Assembly (NCBI GenBank): GCA_026225945.1
Contig: JAMJFZ010001816.1
Location: 8,211,001-8,275,000, forward strand
From: Cricetomys ansorgei
Taxonomy: Eukaryota > Chordata > Mammalia > Rodentia > Nesomyidae
Reading direction: 5' to 3'
Length of the DNA: 64,000 bases
Part shown: piece after piece, positions 46,306 through 57,884 of the stretch
How positions within the stretch are numbered: position 1 is the first letter of the stretch
Layout: each line of letters begins with the position of its first letter
The notes under the pieces: generated by a model
What the model saw: only the letters and a program-made list of their open reading frames with translations
Databases searched by the model: none
What the model was told of the DNA's origin: nothing
Made by a program: the position numbers and the translations under genes

Positions 46306-49026
46306 TTTTGGATCCTCCAATGTGATTATATTTAGAGTTTTAGCAGAATTTAGACCATTCACCTTCTTAAAAGTGCCTCCAACATGTCCATATTTCCAAG
46401 GGGCATTACACTGTACCTGTTGTTCTAGATAACTTCTTTAAAGATCGCATTAGATTTTCCATTTAAAATTTTAGTGGTCCAAAACAGAGCCCATCGGCTC
46501 TGAAAAGACACTATCTTCACATAACACACAATCACAGAAACTTTAATCACAAGATTCTATCCACCTTTGTGGTATCTTATACACAGATTGGGCTTAATCG
46601 TCTTTCCTAAAGGGATTAATCACGGGATGGACTAACCCTGGATTAGTCTTAACCACGCACAAGCCCACCATCGAGAAAGAGAGCAAGCAAAGAGAACGAG
46701 AAAGGAGGTTACATGAGATTGCAAAACCTGAAGTTCATGGTAATTCCACACAGCTCAATGTCTTCTTTCCAGACCATACCTGGAGCTCTAAACAAGCCCT
46801 AATTTGACACCTCACTTTTCTTGAGTTACAGACAGTTGCATTCCTTAAAGCCAGTGACAGTCATGATGAGAAAGAAAAACATCTCGGAAGGAAGTAGCTG
46901 TCAAGGATGGCTAGACTGGAAATTTTACTTCTCTTGACAGCGGTTTTGACGCTAATGGATTAACCTCCAGGATTACTGTTCGCCTGCTTTTGCCTCTTTC
47001 CACCTCTCCCTTCTAAAGCAATGTCTGGGACGCCAGGATGTTGTTCTTTTGTCTGGATCACGATTGAAAGGGGAGTGCTCCCTGTGTCAAGTGGATGATC
47101 CCAGACATCTTACAGGGCTCAGTGGTGTTTCCCCTGCATGAAGGATGACATGGTTCAGCATGAGAAGATCACAAGTTTGAAAGCTCCTCTATGTTCATCC
47201 TTCCTCCCATAAATCAGAGCATGAGTGTAGACATGATGCTTATTTTGTGATGTTCTAGAATATCTGAACTTGTGCTCTTATCATAATTAACATCTTTAAA
47301 GAGAAATAAGTGGGCATTACTTCCTTCTGTAAATGAAATTTCCTTCCATGCTTAAAAATGTCATGGATTTGAGAAATGAGAAATGGAAACCTATATGCCA
47401 CTGACTTAGGCAGGAGGCCTGTGAGGGAAAATTGCTTGCCACTGAGGGATAATGGCAACTTGCAGCTAACAAAGTCATCCTCAACCATACCATAATTATC
47501 CTGGAGAGATTCTGGTAAGCTTTCTCTGGTGTTATGGTTCAGCTCCCTGGGGGTGTTAATTTGACTGATCTCAGTGTGAACTTGGGATTATGAGTCTTTC
47601 AAACTTACTGAGAGGGTCTAGTGCAAAGCTAGGGTTGAGAACGACTTCGTCTAGCCTGTGAACATCACTGCGGTGCTCTCCGAGTTTAGAGAGTCACTTG
47701 AGGGTCCAAGCCCATTTAAGTAACTAACTACGTAACACAAACAGTTTCAGAAATCTACTTTAGTTCATTAATCTTACCAGTTTGCACTGGGTGGCTCAGA
47801 GTTAGAGAATGCAACCCAATGTATCCCTAAAGTGTATTAGTACCTGCTAGAACCTGTCTGAAGGCCTCCCATAGAACTCTAAACTCAGAATCTAATTGCC
47901 ATACCACCAGGTAGACTCCCTGTGCTAATCTGTGGTGTGTTTATCTTCTCTTTGTATTACCCTTTTTTATAGCACCCAAAGTGGGGTCTCGAACCAGCTC
48001 GACTTTATCTATCAACTGCCATCTCCAATGTACATCTTAAACCATGAAGATGCACTACTGTTTAAAAACAAAATATTAGGAGGGTAAATTATCTTCATCT
48101 GTCAATATTTCATTCTCCCTTTGCCATTATTTCACCTTAACTTAAGACTTAAGTCTTAAGAGGAAACATGGATAACTTCTCAAGAGATCTGGATGACTCC
48201 ATGAAAGAAGTTTTGCTTGTACTGCCAAAATGTTAAGACACGTGTGTACGTATACTGCACACGGGGGTTAGGTGACAGAGCTGATGATCAAGGGAATTGA
48301 TAAGAGCCAGCTCCACTCTCTATTAAGCCTGCCTTTCAAGTTCATTGCTTTGCTGTAAGGTCAGGTCCCTGTCCAATTCTACCCGGAAGCGAAAGCATAC
48401 ATTTCAGCCTTGAAAAGGTGCCACAGAAATTTTAGTGGAAACATGTTAAATAGATTAGTTTAACTTAATATGCACTTTTTTCCTTCACTGGAAACATGTA
48501 TATTGTGATGTTGGGTGGGACTAATTCAAGAAATATAGACAAGCACTTATTTTCAATATTGGTTCTAGAAAGAGTCAAGGTACTCAGGAATAGATGCAAC
48601 TCTGCCCTAAAGGCAGAGTATCGCTGACCCCTGATAAATCCCAGAGTGCAGCTACTGACTGAGGTCAGCATATCAAGGCTATCAGCTAGCTCAATGTTTC
48701 CCTAAAGTTGAAGAAGTCAGTGGGTCCAATCCAATGGGAGCATTCATTTGTCTGGTCATTGTGAATTCCCTTCCTGATACATCCTTTGCCAGTTTGAAGA
48801 CAATGCTCATTGTGAACCTTTGGAGAAATGGTATTGTGTGGAGGATTACATATTCAATTTTACCACTTTTTTTTTTTTTATTCCTTCAAAGTAATGTGCT
48901 AGTTCTACTTAATGGAATATTCAGCTGGAAGAAATAATCAACATTGAAGATAGAATACCAGAGGCCAAAAGAATTCGAGAAAGGGCTCACTCCCTTAGCT
49001 TTCACACATTGAAAATAGAAGACCTC
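46306..49026. other. Unassigned sequence, about 2.7 kb
   Basis: No repeat named. It holds a cluster of GGATTA motifs (46613, 46640), a perfect 20-base palindrome (48141) and a T-run near 48868. No gene. Confidence 0.45.
48141..48160. repeat. Perfect 20-base palindrome (three CTTAAG sites)
   Basis: CTTAAGACTTAAGTCTTAAG equals its own reverse complement and contains three CTTAAG hexamers in line. Confidence 0.97.
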
Positions 49027-49184
49027 AGGCTGGGGCAATGATTCAGATGGTAACGTGCTTGGCATGTTGTGCAAACACGAGGACCTGAGTTGGGATCCTA
49101 GTTGGGTGGCAAACACTGTAACTTAGCCTGGGGAGAGGGGCAGGCAGGAACGTCTCTGGAGCTTTCTCAGCATCCAATCTTTTC

Positions 49185-49392
49185 TTCTCATTCTTCTCCA
49201 TTCTTCTCTCCTTCCCTCCTTCCTTCCCCCCTCTCTCCCCTTTCTCCTTCTTCTTCTCCTCTTCCTCCTCCTCCTCCTTGTCCTCTTCCTTCTCTTTGAG
49301 AGAGGGTCTAACCATGTAGCCCTGGTTGGCATTGACTCCCCAATGCTGGGATTAAAGGCATGCACCACCATGTACCACCATGCCAAGCTCTA
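49185..49392 (-). mobile_element. B1 fragment inside the B4, with pyrimidine-rich tail
   Basis: Antisense B1: GAGAGAGGGTCTAACCATGTAGCC, TGGGATTAAAGGCATGCACCACCA. The tail shows as TTC/TCC-rich DNA at 49185-49295. The Arg/Glu/Lys-rich minus frame here (49043-49386) is this low-complexity tail. Confidence 0.75.
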
Positions 49393-49461
49393 GCCATTCG
49401 TTCTAGTTGATTGAATAATCTTCAGGTTCTGTGAGGAACCTATCTCAAAAAGGAAGTTGGA

Positions 49462-49690
49462 GAGTGCTGGAGAGGTGGCTCAGAGATTAAAAACACTCAC
49501 TTGCTGCTTTGCGGAAGAGTCTTGTTTAGCCCAGTACCCACATAGTAGCTTACAACTGTCTCTACAACTCCAATTCTAAAGGATCCAGCACCCTTTTCTG
49601 ACCTCTGCAGGTACCAGGCAGGTACGTAGTGGACTTGTGTCCATGCAGGAAAAACACTTAGACACATCAAATAAAAATAAATGAATATTT
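49462..49690 (+). mobile_element. B3 SINE inside the B4
   Basis: TGCTGGAGAGGTGGCTCAG, then AGCCCAGTACCCACATAGTAGC, TTCTGACCTCTGCAGG and an A-rich tail ending AATAAAAATAAATGAATATT. The flanks AAGGAAGTTGGAGAG and AAATAAGGTGGAAAA resemble a decayed target duplication. Confidence 0.85.
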
Positions 49691-49790
49691 TAAAAGAAAA
49701 TAAGGTGGAAAACAACAGACACATGTATACACAAGCATGTACACCTGAACGCACAAGTGTGCACACATGCACAAACACACAAAGAAAAAC

Positions 49791-50835
49791 AACCTCCCAG
49801 CTCACGCTCTAGAGCAAAAGGAACATACAACTTTCTCTGATAACCCGGACCCTTGAATATATTTAGACCTGACTCTTTGAGGATCTTTGTAGTTTTTGCT
49901 TGTCAGTGTCTGCCTCGGAAGTATGAGAAATGAAAGCTCTAGAAAGTCACAACTGTGAGAGAACACTGTGACCAGCTATTAAAATAAACACTTCTGAGTC
50001 CGGCAGATCTGAGCTTAATAAAACTCTCGCACTTCTTAGATGTTATGTTTGGCTGTTACTACACCTCTGAATTTTGGCCCCTCCTAGAAATCAAAACAAT
50101 GGCATGCCTACAACCCAGCACCGTTTCATTCAATAGAAATTGGGACAAAGCACCAGCTTTGCCCTGGTGCTTTTCCTTTTCCCTCTTCACATCTGTAGTT
50201 TAAGCTGTGGGTTTCTTTACCTTGTGGCTATTCTCTTTTCCTCTACACATTATGCATTTGCCTCTCCCATATGGACAGTTCTCCAATAACGAAAACAAGT
50301 TTAGCTCTGCAGAAATAATTCAGGGGTCAAAGAACTCAACAAGAAATGAGAGCAACAAGTAGGGTATTAAAAAACCAAACAGAATTAGTTTGTCAGAAGA
50401 AAATGAGAAGACGGCTCAGGTTGTGGGACTAAAACCACGTCCTTGACTGCATGGGTTAGCTCAGCCATTGAACATTCCCACGAGTCTTAGAAACTGAAAA
50501 ATCCAAATCTGAATTTTCAGAGAAGGGAAAATAATAGTGTGCCTGTAGTAACTTGGCCTTCAGCATTCTCTGTGATTGAATTTCCTTTCTTTTTTTACAT
50601 TTTAATATTATGAGATACGCTGTGAGAAGTGTGGTGACCGTCTTTTGGGATTGATCACAATGACTAGACTTTTTATTACACAAGGCTAGTTAATTAACTT
50701 AGGAAAGTAGGAGAGCAAAACACTTCCATAGGACTGCTGTTACCTTGTTACCAGCAAGGTGTCCGACCTTTTGACATTGCAACATACTGTTGCCACCTAC
50801 ACAGTTCATGCCTAAGAACCGTCCAATCAAGTTAC
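49791..50835. other. Unassigned sequence
   Basis: No named repeat. The 50456-50683 frame is not convincing. Confidence 0.5.
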
Positions 50836-50863
50836 ACACACACACACACAAAAAAAAAAGAAA
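50836..50863. repeat. (CA)n plus A-run
   Basis: Short CA run (about 7 units) then ten A bases, next to the B4 below. Confidence 0.85.
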
Positions 50864-50874
50864 AACTGGGACGT

Positions 50875-51235
50875 ATTAGTACAGTGGAAAATGGCTCACT
50901 GGGTAAAGTACTTGTTGCACAAATATAAGTAGCAGAATTTGGATCCTCAGTACCCATGTAAATGCCAGGTGGGCATGGTAGCCCACCTGTAATCCTAGCA
51001 TACAAGAGGCGGAGGCAAGGGATACCTAGAGCAAGTTGGCTAGACAGAATAAACCAACAGACAAGCTCTGGGTTCAAGTGAGAGAACCTGCCCTAGAGGG
51101 TGCAGTGCAGAACGATCAGGGAAGACATCCAAATATAATCTCTGGCCTCCGCACATATATGCATACACATGTAGGAGCACCCACAAACACATACGCATGT
51201 CCACATGCAAGAACTCACGAAGAGACTTTTTCCCA
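50875..51235 (+). mobile_element. B4 SINE
   Basis: Order: AATGGCTCACTGGGTAAAG, TGTAAATGCCAGGTGGGC, CTGTAATCCTAGCATAC, TTCAAGTGAGAGAACC, GAAGACATCC, CTGGCCTCCGCAC, then an ACAC-rich tail. The tRNA-like head comes first and the B1-like part second. Nearly complete. Confidence 0.85.
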
Positions 51236-51904
51236 GTCAGACACATAAATAACCACAATGTTTTACGTCAATTTGCAATTCTGTTTTAGACTGCATTCAT
51301 AGCTATCCTAGGTCACGGACAGCCCTGTACTGCAAGTGGGGCACTAAATTATGTATTTAGGTGTTTGTGAAGGCTGGTACGCCCCGAATGCTCTCTGGAT
51401 GCTCGTGCACTACGTCTTCATCCAGTATTTATTCAGTGTATGTCATTGTTGCTGTCTAACTGAAAATGTTTTGACGGTAACAAGTAAGACAAAGTGAATA
51501 AATATGAATATTTCCTCATGTCTGTAGTTTAAATAGTTGTTTTCTCTCACATGCTTGTTTATAAAGTAGAGTTGCCATTAACCTAAAGAGACTCTCTAAG
51601 ACATCAAGTTAAAATGTATTAATTTATGATTAATATGCCCCATGGTTGTATTAATTAATAATTGAATTAATTAGTTAATTAATTAATTAAGCTTCTCAAG
51701 AAGCTGCTGGCGAATATGTAGATATTTGGAAGCCTGGTATTCAGTTTAGGTCCCGCATAAGAGTAGCAGCCTTTGAAATCCCAAAGCATTCTAAATCATG
51801 TCTCTGTAGGGACAAGAAAGTAATTTAGGTCTATCGAGATGAGATTCTTAAAAGGAACTCATTTCTTTCCTTTAACACAAGTCTTTAAATGATCAAAATA
51901 AAAT
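51236..51904. other. Unassigned sequence; (TTAA)n near 51645-51692
   Basis: Includes a TTAA-repeat region (ATTAATTAATAATTGAATTAA...), low complexity. Nothing else recognised. Confidence 0.5.
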
Positions 51905-52140
51905 TCACTTTAGAGGAGTTTTTTTAATTTTAATTTTATTTTTCATTAACAAGTAACGGCGCACACGTATAGGATATAAGGAGGTGTTTCATGTACACAC
52001 TTGGGGCTAATTTGAATACCCATCAACCTCACACGTTTATCATTCCTTTGTGGTAAGACCATTTAAAATCTTCTCTTTCCGCTATTTCGAGATACACAAT
52101 TTATTGTGAAGTACAGCTAATGCATTGAGCAACAGGGAAA
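51905..52140 (-). mobile_element. Ancient L1 (L1M-like) 3' UTR fragment
   Basis: Antisense of the old L1 3' UTR order: TTATTTTTCATTAACAAGTAACGG, CCCATCAACCTCACACG, TTTATCATTCCTTTGTGGTAAG, CTCTTTCCGCTATTTCGAG. Confidence 0.75.
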
Positions 52141-53644
52141 GGGAAGACGGAATAGAAAAGGGAGAAGTTTAGCCTACAGGTACGAAGTCAGACAGGAAGA
52201 GTGGAGGAACTCTGCTAGGAAATAGCCTGCCTAGCAGGCTTCAGGGCAGGCAGCTTAGCTCCGCCCCCGCACCAGCTACAGCAATGCTTTAACCCTTAGT
52301 GGACCCTACCCACAGGATTCCAGAAGGTACGTAGACTAGTATAAAAGCCTTTGCCTTGCTTCTTTGCATATTCCCAACATAACATCGCTGGTGAGGTACA
52401 GTTAAACAGCTATGGGGTTAGTACTGGCTCAGGGGCTCATTGAAAGAATGTGCATCCAGGTCCTGGGCTCAAAAAAGATAGTGGTTATCAAAAGTAGTTC
52501 CGGAAGTCCAATATACACAAAGGGCATCTAAGTGCAGGTATCACAGGTGCCAGCTGGGAAAATGGGTGCACGGAAATAAGTATCAGGCCTGCACACTTTA
52601 ACGGAAGTGACTACGAGGGCTCATTCATTTGGAAAGAGCATTGTTAGGGCTAAACACATCATAAAACCTCTGAATCTCTCCCTTCTCCATGGAAAATTCA
52701 ACCACAGGAACGTTTGTTTTAAATATTAAAAACTAATGAGATAACCACGAGGATAATAGCACTGTGTTTTTCTCTTCAAGTTTTATTCAAAAACACATTA
52801 CACAGACCTGGAATAAATGAACGCGCCTGAAAAACAGGGCAAGGAAACACTGCTTTGCAGCGTGAGTAGAGAGGGGTTCATAAGCCCCCCTCCATGCCCA
52901 CTTAAGTTGCAAAAATTAGTACGTTTCAACTCTAAAATTATATATACAAAAAATTTGGCTAACACGGTAGGGCCATGACTATGCTGGAATCTGAGTGAAA
53001 ATAACACAAAATTCTCCATATGGTGAAGGTCTCAACATTCTATTTGAAAAGGGTTCTGGAAAAGATGGGTAGAAAACACATTAAATGCCTGCTTCGAATG
53101 GTGATGTCATGGCTGAATTTTCCTATTCTTATACTCCTAGTCCTATATTTCACTTAATTCATATTTTTAAATTATCCTTTAGGGGAATGAGACAAATATT
53201 CTAGAAAATCAGAATTCAAAAATGGGCATATTTCTATTTCACCAGAGATGACCGTTCACCCTCAAAACTCTAGCAGCTTTCCAGACTTGTCTTCTTCTTT
53301 TTTTTTAACTTGCTGAATTGCTGTAATTATGCCAGGATATTTTTTTATTTCTTCTTAATCTCAATGAGACTTTTACTTTGAGACATGAGGCTGAATTCTC
53401 CCGCCCCCACCCCTTATCCTTAAACAGGGCCTGTGTTTTTTTCTAGAATCCAAATCAGATGCTTTCCCCATGCTGATTTCAAAGGCTCCAGGAAAACAGC
53501 CTCCCTCCAGCTCTGAGCCAACGAAGTCCCTGTGGCTTTAAGAGTAGCCCCCCCTCGCATGCCCACATGCTTGTCCTCTCTTTGCACGGAAAGTGCCAAG
53601 CAGTGACATCTACTATAGTTTCTAGGACACGATGGTCTCTGCTA
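52141..53644. other. Unassigned sequence with a TATA/GC-box pair
   Basis: Contains the promoter-like segment below. Otherwise nothing named. Confidence 0.45.
52224..52400 (+). promoter_or_regulatory. GC box plus TATA box segment (candidate)
   Basis: CTCCGCCCCCGC (52259-52270), a consensus Sp-factor site, lies about 70 bases upstream of TATAAAAG (52340-52347). A short inverted repeat AGCCTGC-CTA-GCAGGCT lies at 52224-52240. The layout fits a core promoter or the U3 region of an unrecognised LTR. No open frame or spliced gene follows. Confidence 0.3.
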
Positions 53645-53730
53645 TACAGGGAGAGAGAGAGAGAGACAGAGACAGAGAGAGACAGAGAAGAGACAGAGAG
53701 AGAGAGAGAGAGACAGGAGAGGGAGAAAAA
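53645..53730. repeat. (GA)n / (GACA)n microsatellite
   Basis: Purine-rich GAGA and GACAGAGA units over about 80 bases. A 128-codon frame (53567-53953) runs across it; its Arg/Glu core is this repeat. Confidence 0.95.
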
Positions 53731-55494
53731 TGAGGCAGAAGGGGAAGTTCCCAGCAGACAAATGGCACGGCACTTCCCATGCTGTAATCCTGACCTGCTG
53801 TTTATGGCTGTTCTGCTGATAGGAAGCTCGGTTCCAGGGAGCTACAGGGCCCAGCCTCCCTCCTTGGCGTCCATTAATCATGAGAGGCTGTTACAACACA
53901 GAGTGGAGTTCTGCCTACAGTGGCCTCTAGCTGTCTCCAGCTCAATGAAATGACCCTGTGTGAAAACTTGTTTTATGAGAGATTGGTTTATTTGTAACTA
54001 AACTACTTCCTCCGTTATTTGATAAGCTCAAATATTTGCCAGTGATAGTCTGAGAGTGTCGCATTTATTACCCTGTTTCTGTGGTTGCCTCACTCCTTTG
54101 GAACCAGCTCTGTTAACCCTTGGGAGGACAGCAGTGACTCCCGCTGCTTTCAGGTGGTCCGCAGTACGTCAGGCCAATTAGAGTACGTGTCACAAAGAGG
54201 GAGACTCACTGTTCCAAAACCACACAGATGACTCCAGGGACAGAAGACTCTGATACAGTCCCCTCAGATCCTGAAACCACCATGAAAAGGAAAGAAAGAT
54301 CTTCTACCTTCCCGACATAAATCTAAGGAAGTGCTACGCATATTTGTGTTTCTGAAATGGCAAACTTTAAACAGGTCGGTGTGACTTCCTGTAGTTCTCC
54401 AGACCCCCAAACTGACAGTTGTGTAAGGCGTGCGTTCTCAAAATGCTGTAGCATTCTGTGCTTTGACAGTTCGCCTGTTAAGAGTCTGAGCTCATTTGCA
54501 TTTGGCAGGACTTATTTCCTGCTTCCAGAGAAGGGGGGCGAGGTGGGGAGTGAAAGCCTTTGCAATACTCCCTCAAAGGGCTCAAAGAGTTTTCTGGACA
54601 TATAAAACTATGTTTCCAAGAATTAAATGAACCAGAATGAGGCAGATCTCCTTTGAAATGAAAAGAAATACAGGCTTTTGTTACATGCAACACATTTGGA
54701 AAACCTAAATTGAATGTCTCTCTTGACATTCCCACACGGGGGATGTTTTCCAGCTCTTTCAGTCTCTGGTCCGCTGCACAGAGTTCTCAGTGAATGCAGA
54801 AGAGGCTAAGGAAATGACCACTTAGGTGTGGCAAAATGTTCCAGCCTCGCAGAGGTTTTTCCCAAAATCATTAGACCCGCCAAAAGGCTTTCCACTGGCC
54901 AGGCTCTCACCTTCTTCATCAGAGTTTCCACAGTCCTCCAGTCTCCCAGCAGTCTGCAGTCTCTGCAACAGTTTGTAGCTGAAAATGCAACCAAGTTCAT
55001 GCTTCTAAACAGAGAGCTCCTATCAACCAGAAAAGAAATACTCTTCTCTCCAAACTTGTTTCGAGGTCAGAACTGAACACCCACCCGGGCTTCCTTTCTA
55101 CTCCCAAAGGTGGTGAATTTAGGGCAGCTGAAGTCTGGAGGTGGGGGTGGGGGGATGGGGAGACACGACATGGAGAGGGGCATGCACTGAGAAGAAAAGC
55201 CTGGAGATCAGGTGGAGGGGAGAGGCACAGGGAGAGACCTCTGGTTTCTTTTAGATCTCCTTTCTCAGCAGGCACCTTTTCCCAAGATCCCACCAGTGGG
55301 ACAAAGCTTGGCTGGAGTGACAACCCGAACTGTAATTTTCTGTAAGAAATTTATACTTAAATATAAATTTTTAATGTGTTGAATCGATTTTTATTTTTAG
55401 TTCTCTCAACCTTTCCTTCTTTGTTTTCTTTTTCCTTAATTGTGTTTATAAAAACAAAACATGTCACATTCCTCCTCTTAGGCATCTTTCCTTC
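53731..55494. other. Unassigned sequence, about 1.8 kb
   Basis: No named repeat. Includes one ATTTGCAT octamer at about 54494. Frames here overlap on both strands and are short. Confidence 0.45.
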
Positions 55495-55582
55495 CTTTTT
55501 TGGAGATGGGATTGAACCCAGAGCCTCACATTTTAGGCAAGCTACTACTGAGCCACAACACCGGTCTTCCTCCCAAACGGTT
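55495..55582 (-). mobile_element. ID-type (tRNA-Ala-like) SINE fragment
   Basis: The plus strand shows GGAGATGGGATTGAACCCAGAGCC, TTTTAGGCAAGCTACTACTGAGCCAC: the reverse of the ID-element core. Confidence 0.65.
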
Positions 55583-55751
55583 TTCGGTCTGAAATGCGGC
55601 TTTGATACTATAATAATGTACATTAAATCTCTAGAACTTTTTCATACTACATGATGGATCTTTTCAACCATTGTATGGCAATCAATACCTTACCATCCCG
55701 TTCCCTGACAACCACTATTTTACCTTCTCGTTCCTTTTTCCTCCTCCTCTT

Positions 55752-55976
55752 TTTTAAAGTATTTGTTTTTATTTTACGTGTATGAGCATATTTCTTACAT
55801 GTATGTCTATGTACTGCTTTCGTACCTGGTGCTTGCTGAGGCCATAAAAGGGCACCAGGTCTCCTGGAACTGGACTTACGACTGCTGTGAGCCACAATGT
55901 CTGTGCTGGGAATGGAACCCAAGCTCCTCTGGAAGAATAGCCAGTGTTCTTAACCGCTGAGCCATTTTTCCAGCAC
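55752..55976 (-). mobile_element. B3-type SINE
   Basis: Antisense order: TTTGTTTTTATTTTACGTG, ACCAGGTCTCCTGGAACTGG, TGGGAATGGAACCCAAGC, TCTGGAAGAATAGCCAG, TTAACCGCTGAGCC. Near-complete with its tRNA-like head at the right end. Confidence 0.88.
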
Positions 55977-56015
55977 TTACATTCTTATTTGATGAGTTTG
56001 ATTATTTTAGATAAC

Positions 56016-56440
56016 TGTGCTGGCTAGTTTTATGTCAACTTGACCCAAGTTTTAGTCATGAGAGAGGAGGGAGACTCGATTGAGAAAATACCCCCATAAG
56101 ACTGAGGTGTTTATAATGCTAAATTAGTGTTTATAACCCTTAATTGTATATTAGTTTATAATTCTTAATTAGTGATCAATGAGGGAGGGCTCAGCCCATC
56201 ATGGGTGGGGGCCTCCCTGGGATGGTGGTCTTGGGTTCTAGTAGAAGCAGACTGAGCAAGCTATAAGGAGTAAGCTAGTAAGCAGCACTCTTCCATGGCC
56301 TCTGCATCAGCTCTTGCCCTGTTCGAGTTCCTGTCCTGACCTCCTTCGACAGTGATTTTGGAAGCCTAAGCCATAAACCCTTCCCTTCCCAAGTTGCTTT
56401 GGTCATGGTGTTTCAAAACAGCAATAGTAACTCTAAGACA
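56016..56440 (+). mobile_element. Rodent solo LTR-like repeat (MaLR/RMER type), plus copy
   Basis: TGTGCTGGCTAGTTTTATGTC to CTAAGACA, with TG...CA ends. Flanking ATAAC (56011-56015) and ATGAC (56441-56445) are a one-mismatch 5-bp duplication. Landmarks are AGCCCATCATGGGTGGGGGCC, GCACTCTTCCATGGCC and AAGTTGCTTTGGTCATGGTG. An inverted copy lies at 60232. Family name uncertain. Confidence 0.82.
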
Positions 56441-56459
56441 ATGACTCACCTCAAATATA

Positions 56460-57080
56460 ATCATGCAGTGTTTGTTCTTGAGCGATAGCTTACTATAGTT
56501 AGCATAATGTCTTCAAGTTTCATCCGTATTACAGGATATCATGGGACTTCCTTTCACAGTGGGACAACATGTCATTGTTTATACAAGCCACAATTTCTTT
56601 ATCTATTATGCTGATGAACAGCACAGAGATTGTTTCCACGTCGTAGCTATGGTGAATAGCGAATTGACGATCACAGGGGTGGATGTAGATATATGTCTGA
56701 TAAAGGACTATATTCAAAGTATGCGAAAAAATCCTACAGCCAATAACAATCAAGATAAAAATGGAGAAAAGGGACATGAAGAGACATTTCTCAAAAAGAA
56801 GACATACAAACGGCTCAGAGATCATGTAAAATATGCTCACAATCACCAGTTTCTCCTTCTGTGTCTTCAGGCAACCGAATATGCATCCCTTGGCGGGATA
56901 CAAGTCACATCTCTTCAGGTGACCGTTAACAAATGACGCAACACAAGAGCGTTGCCAAGAATTCAGAGGAACTGGAGCCGGTTCACTGGTGTGAGATGTG
57001 AAAGGTGTGATTGATCTGAAGTTTCCTCTTGGAATTAGAAGTAGAACCACCATAACGTGCAGCTATCCCACAATCTTGCA
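56460..57080 (-). mobile_element. Ancient L1 (L1M-like) with 5' inversion (twin-priming type)
   Basis: The left part (about 56465-56690) is antisense L1 with CATAATGTCTTCAAGTTTCATCC, ACAATTTCTTTATCTATT and GTTTCCACGTCGTAGCTATGG. The right part (about 56695-57075) is the immediately upstream region of L1 but in sense, from TCTGATAAAGGACTATATTC through ACATTTCTCAAAAAGAAGACATAC to AGTAGAACCACCATAACG. Two abutting segments, adjacent in L1 and opposite in strand, are the outcome of twin priming. The two longest open frames of the window lie here and are not genes. Confidence 0.75.
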
Positions 57081-57884
57081 AAGCCTCTTACTGTTCTGTT
57101 CACTGCCCATACTGTGTTTGTTCCAAAATGCAATCCACTAAACCCTTAAGAGAGCTGGATTCTAGTTGTAGCTCCAGCCTTCACCAGCAATATGCTTTCT
57201 AGTGGGTCACCTACATCCCTGGGGCTTGACTTTGGTTTATTTAAAGGGGTATGATTATAGCCAATTCTTTCTGGCTTCCCAGTGAAAATTGAGGCACATA
57301 CCTTAGAACAGTGACAGCTGATCAAAAGGCCCGGCCACTACTGTTCTGCTTTCCATATATGTGGCAGGCTAGAAGATCGGGGGGATTTCCCTCAGGGGAC
57401 GTACTGGCTTCCCATGGGATTAGATGGGTATTTTTAAACATAATGTCTACGGCTGTGGTCAATTCTATTTTCAGACTATGAATGAGGATAAGGAATAAGA
57501 CTGCCCATGGTTTTAAAATGCTGTTTTTAGGCACAAGCCCACACCAGAAGGCTAAAAGCAAGATCCCTTCCAGCCATTATGCATACCCTCTAGTCCACAC
57601 GTGTAGACAGAGGTAGATATTGAATGAAAACCCAAATACTTAGATATGGCAACATAGGTGAGACACTTACAAACTGCAAAGTGCCACATACATGTTTATT
57701 GTCATTTAATGGGCAAAAGATTAATTCACCTGGCCCTTCTCCCTCCACAAAATAGGGGGGAAAATCACTCTCAATATAGAAAAATGTATTAAAAAAATCA
57801 CCAGATACAGAACCCTATATCGATAATGGATTATTAAATGAATCACTAACTTTCCACGTTTATTTTTACCACATAAACACACAG
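57081..57884. other. Unassigned sequence
   Basis: No named repeat or gene. Confidence 0.5.

Larger units (their letters stand above)
49027..49790 (+). mobile_element. B4 SINE, interrupted by two later SINEs
   Basis: The head GGCTGGGGCAATGATTCAG, then CACGAGGACCTGAGTTGGGATCC, starts a B4. Its B1-like part resumes near 49400-49455 (TTCAGGTTCTGTGAGG, ACCTATCTCAAAAAGG) and its tail at 49700-49785. Two insertions separate the pieces: an antisense B1 (about 49185-49392) and a sense B3 (about 49462-49690). Confidence 0.7.

Noticed and set aside
49043..49386. Arg/Glu/Lys-rich minus-strand ORFs
   Set aside because: Low-complexity tail of an antisense B1.
53567..53953. 128-codon ORF with a hydrophobic stretch after residue 65
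   Set aside because: Its centre is a (GA)n microsatellite and nothing else supports a gene; the hydrophobic stretch is short.
56529..57053. 174-codon minus-strand ORF, and its 131-codon plus-strand partner at 56541-56936
   Set aside because: Both lie in a rearranged ancient L1; opposite-strand overlap and L1 homology explain them.
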